A stretch of 64,000 nucleotides of DNA from Mesorhizobium sp. INR15 (GCF_015500075.1 NZ_CP045496.1:1426001-1490000), one strand, 5' to 3'. Shown: positions 18,385 through 26,645, counted from the stretch's first letter. The notes: generated from the letters alone by a model not told the origin. A program made the numbers and translations.

Positions 18385-19950
18385 ATGACGTTTCAGCCAA
18401 ACCGAAACACCATTGCGCTGGCGGGTGTCTGCCTCGCCTCGCTGCTGTTCGGCCTCGAAATCTCCAGTGTGCCGGTGATCCTTCCCAAACTGGAAGCCAT
18501 GCTTGGCGCCAACTTCAGGGATCTGCAGTGGATCATGAATGCCTACACCATTGCCTGCACCACGGTGCTGATGGCTACGGGGACATTGGCCGACCGCTTC
18601 GGCCGCAAGCGCGTGATGGTGACGACAACCGTCGCCTTCGGCCTCGCCTCCCTGCTGTGCGGCCTCGCACCGACGGCACCGCTTCTGATCATTGCGCGCT
18701 TCCTGCAAGGTCTCGCCGGCGGGGCGATGCTGACCTGCAGCGTCGCCGTGCTGTCGCATCAGTTTCAAGACGGTATTGAACGCGGCAGGGCCTTCGTTGC
18801 CTGGAGTGTCGTCACGGGCATCGGGCTCGGATTTGGTCCGGCCATCGGCGGACTGATCGTGGCGCTCTCAAGCTGGCAATGGGTGTTTCTCATCCACGTG
18901 CCGCTTGCGGTTCTTGCCCTGGTGTTCATCGGCGCCGGTGTCACGGAATCACGCAACCACAACGCCCAGAAGCTTGACTGGGCAGGCATCCTGACGCTCT
19001 CGCTCGCGGTGTTCGGCTTCTCCTATCTGATCACCCAGGGGGCCGAACTCGGCTTTGGCGTCCGCATCGGCGGGACCATCGCGGCTGCCTCGTTCTTCGT
19101 TGCGTTTCTTGTCGCCGAGCGGATCAGTCCCTATCCGATGTTCGATTTCTCGGTGTTCCGCATCCGCCAGTTCTCGGGAGCGATCGTCGGCGCCATCGGC
19201 ATGAATTTCAGCTACTGGCCGTTCATCATCTATCTGCCGATCTACTACTCGGGCGTTCTCGGCTACGACAGCACCACGACCGGGCTGCTGCTGCTCGTCT
19301 ACACGCTTCCCTTCATGGTGATGCCGCCGATCGCCGAGCGTCTGCGGGCCCGCTACCAGGCGCGGATCGCGATCCCGCTCGGCTTGCTGACCCTGGGGAT
19401 CGGCTTCATCGCCATGTGGGTAGGGTCCGGCCTCGAGAAAGCCAACTGGCTGACCATGCTGCCCGGCACATTGATCGCCGGCATCGGCATCGGCCTGACC
19501 AATTCGCCAACCACCAACACCACGACCGGATCGGTCTCGCCGGACCGGGCCGGAATGGCGTCGGGCATCGATATCAGCGCGCGCCTGATCACGCTCGCCA
19601 TCAATATCGCGGTGCTGGGCCTGCTGTTGACGCAGGGGATTGTTTCCCATCTCCGCAACACATTCGGAGAGGCGCTCGATCCGCGTGAATTGCGCTCGCT
19701 GGCGGAAAAGATCGCCGGCGGAAATCTCGATGGCCTGACGCAATTCTCGCCCAAGCTGAGCACTCTCGACCCCTCCGGCGCCATCGTGCACGCCGCCCTC
19801 GTCAACGGTTTCAGCTGGGTCATGCTTTACAGCGGGATCGGCGTTCTCGCCCTTTCGGCGATCGGGTTCCTCATCTTCGGACCGAAGCGTGCCGCATCGG
19901 AGGAAACAGGGCTTGGTTCCGTCCAGTGCGCCGCGGAGGCCTGCTCGTAG
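18385..19950 (+). CDS. MFS multidrug-type exporter (DHA2, 14 TM)
   Basis: The protein from ATG 18385 has 521 residues and about 14 membrane segments. The loop motif GTLADRFGRKRVMV between helices 2 and 3 is typical of MFS, and VVTGIGLGFGPAIGGLI matches the antiporter motif C of drug exporters. An ATG at 18361 is in frame, but MTFQPN at 18385 gives a normal start. It is divergent from a LysR gene that probably regulates it. The substrate cannot be read from the sequence. Confidence 0.88.
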   Translation: MTFQPNRNTIALAGVCLASLLFGLEISSVPVILPKLEAMLGANFRDLQWIMNAYTIACTTVLMATGTLADRFGRKRVMVTTTVAFGLASLLCGLAPTAPLLIIARFLQGLAGGAMLTCSVAVLSHQFQDGIERGRAFVAWSVVTGIGLGFGPAIGGLIVALSSWQWVFLIHVPLAVLALVFIGAGVTESRNHNAQKLDWAGILTLSLAVFGFSYLITQGAELGFGVRIGGTIAAASFFVAFLVAERISPYPMFDFSVFRIRQFSGAIVGAIGMNFSYWPFIIYLPIYYSGVLGYDSTTTGLLLLVYTLPFMVMPPIAERLRARYQARIAIPLGLLTLGIGFIAMWVGSGLEKANWLTMLPGTLIAGIGIGLTNSPTTNTTTGSVSPDRAGMASGIDISARLITLAINIAVLGLLLTQGIVSHLRNTFGEALDPRELRSLAEKIAGGNLDGLTQFSPKLSTLDPSGAIVHAALVNGFSWVMLYSGIGVLALSAIGFLIFGPKRAASEETGLGSVQCAAEACS

Positions 19951-20023
19951 CAACAGGAGGTCTTTGCTCGAGATCAGAGGTTGAGGTTGTGCAGTTCTGG
20001 CCGCAGGTCAGAACTGCATCTTC

Positions 20024-20863
20024 TTATCCTTGCCTTCTCGCCATGAACGCCAGCCGCTCGAACAGATGCACGTCCTGCTCGTTTTTCAGCAGCGCGCCGT
20101 GCAGTTTTGGCAGGGCGTTCTTTGGGTCGGCGCGCAGGTCCTCGGGCGCGATGTCGTCGGCGACCAGCAGGCGGATCCAGTCGAGCGCCTCTGAGGTCGA
20201 CGGCTTCTTCTTCAGGCCCGGCACGTCGCGAATTTCATAGAACTGGGTCAGCGCCGCGCGCACCAGGTTCTGCTTGATGCCGGGATAGTGCACGTCGACA
20301 ATCTTGTGCAGCGTCTCGACATCGGGGAAGCGGATGTAGTGGAAGAAGCAGCGGCGCAGGAAGGCGTCCGGCAGTTCCTTTTCGTTGTTGGAGGTGATGA
20401 TGACGATCGGCCGTACCGCGGCGCGGATCGTCTCACCAGTCTCGTACACGAAGAACTCCATCCTATCGAGTTCCTGCAACAGGTCGTTGGGGAATTCGAT
20501 GTCGGCCTTGTCGATCTCATCGATCAGGAGCACGACCTTCTTGCCGGCGGCGAACGCCTCCCACAGCTTGCCGCGCTTGATGTAGTTCTTGATGTCGTTG
20601 AACCTGATATCGCCAAGCTGGCTGTCGCGCAGCCGCGAGACTGCGTCATATTCGTAGAGGCCTTGCTGCGCCCTGGTGGTCGACTTGACGTGCCATTCGA
20701 TCAGTTCGAGGCCAAGCGCCGCCGCCACCTGGCGGGCGAGCTCCGTCTTGCCGGTTCCAGGTTCGCCCTTGACCAGCAATGGCCGCTCCAGCGCGATCGC
20801 CGCGTTGACCGCTACCATCAGATCCTTGTCGGCGACATAGGCCGCCGTGCCTTCAAAACGCAT
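20024..20863 (-). CDS. MoxR-family AAA+ ATPase
   Basis: The 279-residue ATPase has Walker A GEPGTGKTE, Walker B VVLLIDEIDKAD, and sensor-1 PIVIITSNNEKELPDAFLRR, all typical of MoxR. The start at 20863 (MRFEGTAAYVADKDL) follows GGAG; the frame is open much further upstream but without coding character. MoxR proteins act with VWA-domain partners as chaperones for assembling enzyme complexes. The likely partner is the VWA gene at 15669-16859. Confidence 0.92.
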   Translation of the reverse strand: MRFEGTAAYVADKDLMVAVNAAIALERPLLVKGEPGTGKTELARQVAAALGLELIEWHVKSTTRAQQGLYEYDAVSRLRDSQLGDIRFNDIKNYIKRGKLWEAFAAGKKVVLLIDEIDKADIEFPNDLLQELDRMEFFVYETGETIRAAVRPIVIITSNNEKELPDAFLRRCFFHYIRFPDVETLHKIVDVHYPGIKQNLVRAALTQFYEIRDVPGLKKKPSTSEALDWIRLLVADDIAPEDLRADPKNALPKLHGALLKNEQDVHLFERLAFMARRQG

Positions 20864-21023
20864 TCTTGCTCCTCGGTTCGCTTTTGGCGACCGTAAGGAC
20901 GCCGCCTTGGCTGTGCAAGAGCGGGTGGCCCCTGCAAGGGGGCGAGTGGCGCGCCGTACAGCGGTGGTGAAACCTCGCGGCTGAAACTTCGTTCCTGTAT
21001 CAGGCCCACCAACGTGCCATGGG

Positions 21024-21458
21024 ATGACAGGCTTGAAACAACAGACATCCGGCAAGACGGCGCTGCAGGTGATCGTCGCGGTGCTCGCGGCAACGCCGGT
21101 GCTGGTCGGCCTCGAAGGCATACTGTCGGGGCCTGAATTCCTGCATGTCATGACGCCGTGGCCGGTCGATCTCGACAGTCATTTCAGCTTCCTGTCCGGT
21201 TTCTTCCTCGCTGTCGGCATTGCCTGGTACAGCTGTATTCCCGATATCGAGACAAAGACCGAACGTTTTCGGCTGCTCGCGGCATGCACCTTCTGCGGTG
21301 GTCTGGCGCGGCTTTTGTCGCTGGTCACGGCCGGCGTGCCGTCGATGGGGCACATTGCCGGGCTCTGTGTCGAATTGCTGGCGGTGCCGGTGCTGGTCTG
21401 GTGGCAGGCGCGGGTCGCGAATAAAGCGGCTGAGAACGCGCGCCTCACTGGCGCTTAG
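21024..21458 (+). CDS. DUF4345-type small membrane protein
   Basis: A 144-residue protein with four hydrophobic segments. It matches my recollection of DUF4345: a GLEGILSGPEFL turn after the first helix, then SHFSFLSGFFLAVGIAWYSCIPDIE and a CTFCGGLARLLSLVTAG segment. Function unknown. It ends 14 bases before the presumed -10 element of the 6S RNA. Confidence 0.75.
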   Translation: MTGLKQQTSGKTALQVIVAVLAATPVLVGLEGILSGPEFLHVMTPWPVDLDSHFSFLSGFFLAVGIAWYSCIPDIETKTERFRLLAACTFCGGLARLLSLVTAGVPSMGHIAGLCVELLAVPVLVWWQARVANKAAENARLTGA

Positions 21459-21471
21459 CCGACCAGCAGCC

Positions 21472-21477
21472 TATATT
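21472..21477 (+). promoter_or_regulatory. -10 element of the 6S RNA promoter
   Basis: TATATT lies 6-7 bases before the position at which the predicted 6S RNA closing stem starts (about 21483). No convincing -35 hexamer is visible 17 bases upstream. Confidence 0.5.
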
Positions 21478-21482
21478 GGTGA

Positions 21483-21641
21483 GGACGATCTGCGCTTCCC
21501 GGCAGGAGAACATTTTCCCCGGGGCCTTAATCATCCCTAGGGAGCTGTCCCTGGGAAGACCCGTGGGTTTTCTCATACGGCGCCCACCTACTTTGTAGGT
21601 TCCCGGGATCGCTCTCTCCACCGGTTGTGTGGATCGTCACT
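21483..21641 (+). ncRNA. ssrS: 6S RNA
   Basis: About 159 non-coding bases directly upstream of fau, the conserved position of ssrS in many proteobacteria. The ends pair: GACGATC (21484-21490) with GATCGTC (21632-21638). Inside, TTCCCGG near 21497 can pair with CCGGGA near 21603, and an apical hairpin TCCCTAGGGA/TCCCTGGGA tops the rod. This long, rod-shaped hairpin with an internal bubble is the 6S architecture, which binds the sigma-70 RNA polymerase holoenzyme. Ends are approximate; identification rests on location and fold rather than on an alignment. Confidence 0.78.
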
Positions 21642-21737
21642 CAACGCCAGGGTTTCCCGCACGATTTGGTGAATCCCGAGGTAGAAAACGTCGCTCCTAA
21701 AGCTCCATCCAAATCCGATCTTTTCTACCGTGTCGGC

Positions 21738-22325
21738 ATGACCTCTCCCAAGCAATTGAAAAAACAGCTGCGCCTCGAGGCGCTCGGGCGCCGCGATGCA
21801 CTCGACGATTTCTGGCGGGTCGAGGTTGCCCTCGAAATGGCCGAGACGGCGCGCGACCATCTGGAGGTCGAACCAGGCCAGATTGTCTCCGGCTTCTGGC
21901 CGATGCGCTCGGAGGTCGATGTGCGGCCACTGATGTTCGCCTTGCGCGAGAAGGGGGCAAGGCTTTGCCTGCCGGCGATCCTCGACAAGACCACCATCGT
22001 CTTTCGCGAACTCGTGCGCGGCGCGCCGATGGTCGAGATGGGCTTCGGCACCGTCGGGCCGCATGAAGAGGCCGAGGTCCTCGATCCCTCGGTGATGCTG
22101 GTGCCGCTTGCAGCTTTCGATCCGCGCGGCCATCGCATCGGCTATGGCGCCGGCTATTACGACCGCGCCATCGCCAAGCTGGCCGACAAGGGCAATCCGC
22201 CCCGGCTGATCGGCATTGCCTTCGATTGCCAGGAAGTGGCGCTGGTTCCCGATGAGCCGCACGACGTGGTCATTTCGGAAATACTGACCGAGAGTGGGTT
22301 GCGCCGCTTTGCGCCGCAATTGTAG
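21738..22325 (+). CDS. fau: 5-formyltetrahydrofolate cyclo-ligase
   Basis: A 195-residue enzyme that converts 5-formyl-THF to 5,10-methenyl-THF using ATP. The family motif RIGYGAGYYDRA is present near the C-terminus and RKKLRLE-like basic residues at the N-terminus (KQLKKQLRLEAL). The start at 21738 removes an upstream in-frame stretch that falls just behind the 6S RNA. It may be transcribed partly by read-through from ssrS, as in other bacteria. Confidence 0.93.
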   Translation: MTSPKQLKKQLRLEALGRRDALDDFWRVEVALEMAETARDHLEVEPGQIVSGFWPMRSEVDVRPLMFALREKGARLCLPAILDKTTIVFRELVRGAPMVEMGFGTVGPHEEAEVLDPSVMLVPLAAFDPRGHRIGYGAGYYDRAIAKLADKGNPPRLIGIAFDCQEVALVPDEPHDVVISEILTESGLRRFAPQL

Positions 22326-22339
22326 ATAGATTTTTGAAC

Positions 22340-22384
22340 GCATGATCTTTTCCGGAAGTCATGCAACTTTCGGGATGCTATGCG
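22340..22384. repeat. Degenerate palindromic element overlapping the ymdB start
   Basis: GCATGATCTTTTCCGGAAG and the facing CGGGATGCTATGCG form an imperfect palindrome resembling the rhizobial GCGCATGATC element also seen at about 14726. Its right end includes the ATG of ymdB (22380), so the start codon would lie in the stem. Confidence 0.55.
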
Positions 22385-23204
22385 ACTTCTCTTCCTCGGC
22401 GACATGGTTGGCAAAACAGGACGCACGGCGGTGTGGGAACAACTGCCAGGCCTGATCTCGGATTTCAAACTCGATTTCGTCATCGTCAATGGCGAGAATG
22501 CCGCCGGCGGCTTCGGCATCACCGAAGAGATCTTTCGCGAAACGATCGCGGCTGGCGCCGACGTGGTTACCACCGGCAACCATGTCTGGGACCAGCGCGA
22601 CGCGCTGGCTTTCGCGCCGCGCGAGCAGCGCTTCCTGCGGCCCTCCAATTTTCCCAAGGGGACGCCCGGGCGCGGCTCCGGCGTCTATATCGCCAAGAAT
22701 GGCGCACGCGTGCTGGTCGCCAACATCATGGGCCGGGTGTTCATGCATCCCGAGCTCGATGATCCTTTCCAGGCCGGCGAGCGCGAGCTTGCGGCGTGTC
22801 CGCTCGGCGAGCAGGCCGACGCGGTGGTCATCGATTTCCACGCCGAGGCGACGTCGGAGAAAATGTGCTTCGCGCATTTCGTCGATGGCCGCGCCAGTCT
22901 CGTCGTCGGCACCCACACGCACCAGCCGACCGCCGATCACCAGATCCTCAATGGTGGCACCGGCTATCTCTCTGACGCCGGCATGTGCGGCGACTACGAC
23001 TCCTCGCTTGGCATGGACAAGGAAGAGCCGCTCAACCGGTTCCTGTCAAAGGTACCGAAAGGGCGCTTCGAGGCGGCGACCGGACCGGCGACATTGTGCG
23101 GCGTCGGCGTCACCATTTCCGACAGTACCGGCCTGACCGAGAAGATCGCGCCGTTTCGTCGCGGCCCAAGACTGGAAGAAACCGCGCCATCCTTCTGGTC
23201 GTGA
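22380..23204 (+). CDS. ymdB: YmdB-family metallophosphoesterase
   Basis: A 274-residue calcineurin-like phosphoesterase of the TIGR00282/YmdB type. Metal ligands are visible in FLGDMVGKTGR, NGENAAGGFGI, TGNHVWDQ and GTHTHQPTAD. Bacillus YmdB hydrolyses 2',3'-cyclic nucleotides and affects biofilm and motility. The gene follows fau by 54 bases, a pairing often seen in rhizobia. No signal peptide. Confidence 0.9.
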   Translation: MRLLFLGDMVGKTGRTAVWEQLPGLISDFKLDFVIVNGENAAGGFGITEEIFRETIAAGADVVTTGNHVWDQRDALAFAPREQRFLRPSNFPKGTPGRGSGVYIAKNGARVLVANIMGRVFMHPELDDPFQAGERELAACPLGEQADAVVIDFHAEATSEKMCFAHFVDGRASLVVGTHTHQPTADHQILNGGTGYLSDAGMCGDYDSSLGMDKEEPLNRFLSKVPKGRFEAATGPATLCGVGVTISDSTGLTEKIAPFRRGPRLEETAPSFWS

Positions 23205-23280
23205 CATTGATATAGAGGTCCGCAGTACCTAACTGGCGGCGACGTTAATGTAGATTGATACGCCATCGGGGGAAGACGTA

Positions 23281-24045
23281 ATGCAGCTGGTCGAGTTTCT
23301 CGCGCCTCACTTTGCCTTTGTTTCCGACCCGACCGCCTGGGTCGCGTTGCTGACATTGATTGTTCTGGAGGTCGTGCTCGGCATCGACAATCTGATCTTC
23401 ATCTCGATCTTGACCAACAAACTGCCGGAGGCGCAGAGGGCGCGTGCCCGCCGGCTCGGCATTTCGGCGGCGCTGATCATGCGGCTGGTGCTGCTGGCGA
23501 CGATTTCGATCATCGTCCAGCTGACGGCACCGGTGTTCACCGCCTTCGGCCATGGTTTCTCCTGGCGCGACCTGATCCTGATCGCTGGCGGCCTGTTCCT
23601 GGTCTGGAAGGCAACCAAGGAAATCCATCACACAGTCGATCCCGAGGATCATCAGGATTCGATGCTGGGCGAGACGCTGCAGATCAGCCTTGCCGGCGCC
23701 ATTTTCCAGATCCTGCTGCTCGACCTCGTCTTCTCGATCGACTCGATCATCACAGCCGTCGGCATGACCGACGAGATCGCCATCATGTATATCGCGGTCA
23801 TCGTCGCCGTTTCGGTGATGATGCTGGCGGCTGGGCCGCTGGCCAATTTCATCGCCAAGAACCCAAGCATCGTCATGCTGGCGCTGGGCTTCCTGTTGAT
23901 GATCGGCATGACGCTGATTGCCGACGGCATGGGCTACCATGTGCCCAAGGGCTACATCTATGCCGCGATGGGCTTCTCGGCTTTGGTCGAAGGGCTCAAC
24001 ATGCTGGCGCGGAACCGGCGGAAGTCGAAATCCGGCGGGCATTGA
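23281..24045 (+). CDS. TerC-family membrane protein
   Basis: A 254-residue protein with about seven transmembrane segments. The family signature is present twice as acidic membrane motifs, EVVLGIDNLIFISIL near residue 30-45 and LDLVFSIDSIITAVGM near residue 150. TerC-family proteins are linked to tellurite resistance and metal (Mn) export that protects secreted metalloproteins. The start is preceded by GGGGGAAG. No manganese riboswitch is apparent in the 76-base gap upstream. Confidence 0.88.
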   Translation: MQLVEFLAPHFAFVSDPTAWVALLTLIVLEVVLGIDNLIFISILTNKLPEAQRARARRLGISAALIMRLVLLATISIIVQLTAPVFTAFGHGFSWRDLILIAGGLFLVWKATKEIHHTVDPEDHQDSMLGETLQISLAGAIFQILLLDLVFSIDSIITAVGMTDEIAIMYIAVIVAVSVMMLAAGPLANFIAKNPSIVMLALGFLLMIGMTLIADGMGYHVPKGYIYAAMGFSALVEGLNMLARNRRKSKSGGH

Positions 24046-24075
24046 GCCCGCGCGTATCACACGTATGGAGTTGGA

Positions 24076-24110
24076 TTGACTCCTACGGAATTGTACGTAC
24101 AATATTGTAC
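24076..24110 (+). promoter_or_regulatory. Promoter and overlapping palindromic operators of brnTA
   Basis: A promoter-like pair, TTGACT (24076-24081) and TACAAT (24098-24103), is spaced by 16 bases. The -10 is embedded in two overlapping perfect palindromes, TTGTACGTACAA (24091-24102) and GTACAATATTGTAC (24097-24110). This fits autorepression by the BrnA antitoxin or BrnT-BrnA complex. Confidence 0.7.
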
Positions 24111-24124
24111 TTGGCGGTGGCGCT

Positions 24125-24412
24125 TTGCAGTTCGACTGGGATCCAGAAAAAGCCAGGCGCAATCTTGCCAAGCATGGCATCACCTTCGATCTTGCCCGGA
24201 AGGTGTTCGATGATCCGCTTCATCTCATTGTGCCTGACCGGCTTGAAGACGGTGAGCAACGATGGCACGCGATCGGAATGGTCGAAGCAATAGTGGTTCT
24301 GCTGGTTGTCCATGCCTACCCTGATCGCGATGATGAAGACCGAGTTCGGATTGTTGGCGCCCGGAAAGCGACGTCGCATGAAAGGAGGCGTTATGAACAG
24401 GAAGCCCCTTAG
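24125..24412 (+). CDS. brnT: BrnT-type toxin (ribonuclease)
   Basis: A 95-residue protein starting QFDWDPEKARRNLAKHGITF, with FDDP and a C-terminal RVRIVGARKATSHERRRYE, the BrnT pattern. BrnT folds like RelE and cleaves RNA. The frame begins with TTG at 24125; the family begins at this residue, so TTG is the probable start codon. Its 3' end overlaps brnA by 20 bases, in the toxin-first order normal for brnTA. Confidence 0.88.
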   Translation: MQFDWDPEKARRNLAKHGITFDLARKVFDDPLHLIVPDRLEDGEQRWHAIGMVEAIVVLLVVHAYPDRDDEDRVRIVGARKATSHERRRYEQEAP

Positions 24413-24680
24413 CGAGGATCAGCGCGACCAGCTTGCCAAACTCGCCGATCTGCCTGACAGCGAGATTGATACTTCCGACATTCCTGAAGCCCCCACCGAG
24501 AACTGGATTCATGCCCGTCGCGGGCATCTCTATCGTCCGCTCAAGCAGCCGGTGACCATTCGGCTCGACGCCGATGTACTGTCCTGGTTCAAGGAACACG
24601 TGGGCGGCGGCGGCTATCAGACCGAGATCAATCGTGTGCTTCGCCACCATGTGATTGAGCAGGAAAAGCGGCGATCCTGA
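24393..24680 (+). CDS. brnA: BrnA-type antitoxin
   Basis: A 95-residue antitoxin. The N-terminal part is acidic and probably flexible; the C-terminal part is a ribbon-helix-helix-like DNA-binding region (KQPVTIRLDADVLSWFKEHVGGGGYQTEINRVLRHHV). The start at 24393 has a perfect AAAGGAGG ribosome site. It should neutralise BrnT and repress the shared promoter through the palindromes at 24091-24110. Confidence 0.9.
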   Translation: MNRKPLSEDQRDQLAKLADLPDSEIDTSDIPEAPTENWIHARRGHLYRPLKQPVTIRLDADVLSWFKEHVGGGGYQTEINRVLRHHVIEQEKRRS

Positions 24681-24684
24681 ACGA

Positions 24685-25152
24685 CTAGCCCGCCGGAACG
24701 CTTTTCGGGTAACGGTCGCCGATCAGGCCCAGTTCCAGGCCTTGTTCCAACCATGCCTTGGCGCCGGCGAGCACCAGCGCGAAGCCATCGGTTGAACCGA
24801 CGGTTTGCTTGACCTGCTCGTCGCCGCTGCCGGCAAAGCCGAAATTGCGGACTTCAAGGAAGGTCGTTTCGCCAGGCATCTCGGTGAAGGTCCAGACCAC
24901 CGCGGTCGGCGGATCGTTCCATGTCATGACGATCGTCTCGTCCTTGACGATCTCGCCGACATTGACCGTCGTCGAGACGCCGTACATGCGCCATTCCCAC
25001 TGAACCGGCTTGCCGCCGTCCAGCCGGCCACTGCCGTGGGTGAACCAGAATTTGGCGGTGATGGCCGGGTCGACGATCGCTTCGAAGACCTCGGAGACCG
25101 GCCGCCGGATTAGCATGCCGGCTTGCGCCGTTGGCGTTTCGTGGATTTCCAT
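24685..25152 (-). CDS. SRPBCC (AHSA1-like) family protein
   Basis: The 155-residue protein has the START-like fold pattern: an N-terminal IRRPVSEVFEAIVDP, a central VNVGEIVKDETIVMTW and a C-terminal helix GAKAWLEQGLELGLIGDRY. The start at 25152 (MEIHETPTAQ) has AGGAGG upstream; the frame extends to 25383 but overlaps the VOC gene. It belongs to a minus-strand cluster with a VOC protein and a second SRPBCC protein opposite an ArsR regulator. Ligand and function are unknown. Confidence 0.85.
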   Translation of the reverse strand: MEIHETPTAQAGMLIRRPVSEVFEAIVDPAITAKFWFTHGSGRLDGGKPVQWEWRMYGVSTTVNVGEIVKDETIVMTWNDPPTAVVWTFTEMPGETTFLEVRNFGFAGSGDEQVKQTVGSTDGFALVLAGAKAWLEQGLELGLIGDRYPKSVPAG

Positions 25153-25175
25153 ATGAGCCTCCTTAGCGAATGCCT

Positions 25176-25538
25176 TCACCAAGCGTCGGGTTCGCGCACC
25201 ATGTGGATGATGTTTGCGGGGTTGGTGATCCAGCCGCCACGGAAACCATCGCCCAATGGCTCGATGACATCGCATCGCACGACGCCAGCCTTGGCGAAAT
25301 GATCGGCGGCCGCCGAGAAGTCCTCGGTGAAGAGCTCCAGCCAGACTTCGGCCTGGCTCATGACAGGGGCTTCGTCGATCCATAGCCGGTTCGGGCCGAG
25401 CTCGAAGCCGATGGCCGGCGCCTTGGCGGTGAAGGGCTTCAGGCCGACAACGTCACGGTAGAAGGCGATCGTGGCCTCGTACTGGTGCGGCGGTACTTTC
25501 ATGGCGATGTTGATGCCGCCGGTGATCTTCTCTGTCAT
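25176..25538 (-). CDS. VOC/glyoxalase-like protein
   Basis: A 120-residue protein of the vicinal-oxygen-chelate fold: NIAMKVPPHQYEATIAFYRDVVGL at the start, then EVWLELFTEDFSAAADHFAKAGV and a C-terminal GGWITNPANIIHMVRE. The start at 25538 is supported by a GAGGAAG site. It is flanked by two SRPBCC genes on the same strand. The common occurrence of ArsR-SRPBCC-VOC sets in rhizobia suggests a stress or small-molecule response, without a known substrate. Confidence 0.83.
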   Translation of the reverse strand: MTEKITGGINIAMKVPPHQYEATIAFYRDVVGLKPFTAKAPAIGFELGPNRLWIDEAPVMSQAEVWLELFTEDFSAAADHFAKAGVVRCDVIEPLGDGFRGGWITNPANIIHMVREPDAW

Positions 25539-25562
25539 CCCAGTCTTCCTCGTTCCAGACAC

Positions 25563-26045
25563 TCAGATATTGCTCTCGCTGGCGGGCTCGCCCCTCATCT
25601 CGCTCCGGTAGTAGCCGTCGCGAAGATTGATGCCATGTTCGACATAGGCCTTCATGCAGGCCAGCATCTGCGACCAGCCCTCGCAATTGAGGTAGGATTT
25701 CTTCAATCCGACCGCGTCCTCCTGCCAGCCATTCTCGGCGATGGTGACGAACGTGCCGCCATCGTCGAGCGGCTCGAAATTCATCTCGATGCGGGTTTTG
25801 TAGGCGGGTTTGCCATCGGCATCGGTGGCGTCCCAGCGCAGCACGATGCGGTGGTCCTTCGTCACCTCATCGACTTCGACGGGCACCTTGCCCCACCAGA
25901 CGACGCCGGCGCCGGCCACCAAGGGCGCGCTGGCGCCGCCGATGGTGGTGAAATAGCCGCTGAGCTTCTTCGGATTGACGACCGCGTCGAAGACTTCGGC
26001 GACCGGTTTGCCAATGCGGCCCGACACCCTGAATCCGAGAGACAT
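25563..26045 (-). CDS. SRPBCC (AHSA1-like) family protein
   Basis: A 160-residue START-like protein: GFRVSGRIGKPVAEVFDAVVNP at the N-terminus, DHRIVLRWDATDADG in the middle and WSQMLACMKAYVEHGINLRDGYY at the end. ATG 26045 with AGGAAAGG upstream is preferred over GTG 26051. It is the first gene of a minus-strand cluster divergent from the ArsR gene, with a palindromic operator between them. Confidence 0.85.
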   Translation of the reverse strand: MSLGFRVSGRIGKPVAEVFDAVVNPKKLSGYFTTIGGASAPLVAGAGVVWWGKVPVEVDEVTKDHRIVLRWDATDADGKPAYKTRIEMNFEPLDDGGTFVTIAENGWQEDAVGLKKSYLNCEGWSQMLACMKAYVEHGINLRDGYYRSEMRGEPASESNI

Positions 26046-26078
26046 ATCCACAGCCCTTTCCTTGCTTCACCAAACGAT

Positions 26079-26098
26079 ATGTTATAGAAACATAACAT
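26079..26098. promoter_or_regulatory. Inverted-repeat operator of the ArsR regulator
   Basis: ATGTTAT (26079-26085) and ATAACAT (26092-26098) form a perfect 7-bp inverted repeat with a 6-base spacer in the divergent intergenic region. The right arm covers the first bases of the arsR start codon, so binding would repress arsR itself and probably the SRPBCC cluster. Confidence 0.65.
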
Positions 26099-26420
26099 GT
26101 CAAGCCAATCGCAGGATGACCATGTTTTCAAGGCGCTGGCGCATCCGCGCCGGCGTGCGTTGCTGGATCAGTTGAAGGATGCGCCGCGGACCACAGGCAT
26201 GCTGTGCGACACCTTTCCCGACATGGACCGCTGCACTGTCATGCTGCATCTGAAGGTGCTGGAAGAGGCCGACCTGCTTGTCGCGCGGCGTGACGGGCGC
26301 GAACGCTGGAACCATCTCAACGCGCTGCCGATCAAGCAGATTCATGACCGCTGGATCAGCCAGTACGCCACGCACGCGATCAGCATTCTCGACCGGCTCA
26401 AGTCCGATCTGGAGGCCTGA
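26097..26420 (+). CDS. ArsR-family transcriptional regulator
   Basis: A 107-residue winged-helix repressor: DDHVFKALAHPRRRALLDQLKDAP, then TTGMLCDTFPDMDRCTVMLHLKVLEEADLL as the helix-turn-helix. There is no CxC metal site of the ArsR/SmtB type, so it likely belongs to the SRPBCC-associated group that responds to something other than metal. It is divergent from SRPBCC and VOC genes and has an operator overlapping its start. Confidence 0.9.
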   Translation: MSSQSQDDHVFKALAHPRRRALLDQLKDAPRTTGMLCDTFPDMDRCTVMLHLKVLEEADLLVARRDGRERWNHLNALPIKQIHDRWISQYATHAISILDRLKSDLEA

Positions 26421-26645
26421 ACAGCCGCGACTGCTCATCAGAGAGCAGATGAAGCCGTCCGCGCGCCGTGCGGCTGGACGAATTGAGCCGATTTATCTAT
26501 AAGCCGGCCATTCCGACAGAGAACGCCGTGCATCCGCCTGGATGTTTCAGGGACGCTCTGAAAAATTTGTATCAGGGCATTTGCAAGACACCTGGTGGAA
26601 CCACCTGGCTGCCGATGCCCTAGCCGAAAAGACGACAGGGGTGCC

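Noticed and set aside
23205..23280. Manganese (yybP-ykoY) riboswitch upstream of the TerC gene
   Set aside because: The gap is only 76 bases and shows no convincing paired conserved loops of that riboswitch.
24076..24680. Genomic island boundary at the brnTA genes
   Set aside because: No integrase, tRNA attachment site or direct repeats are seen around the module; base composition does not change visibly.
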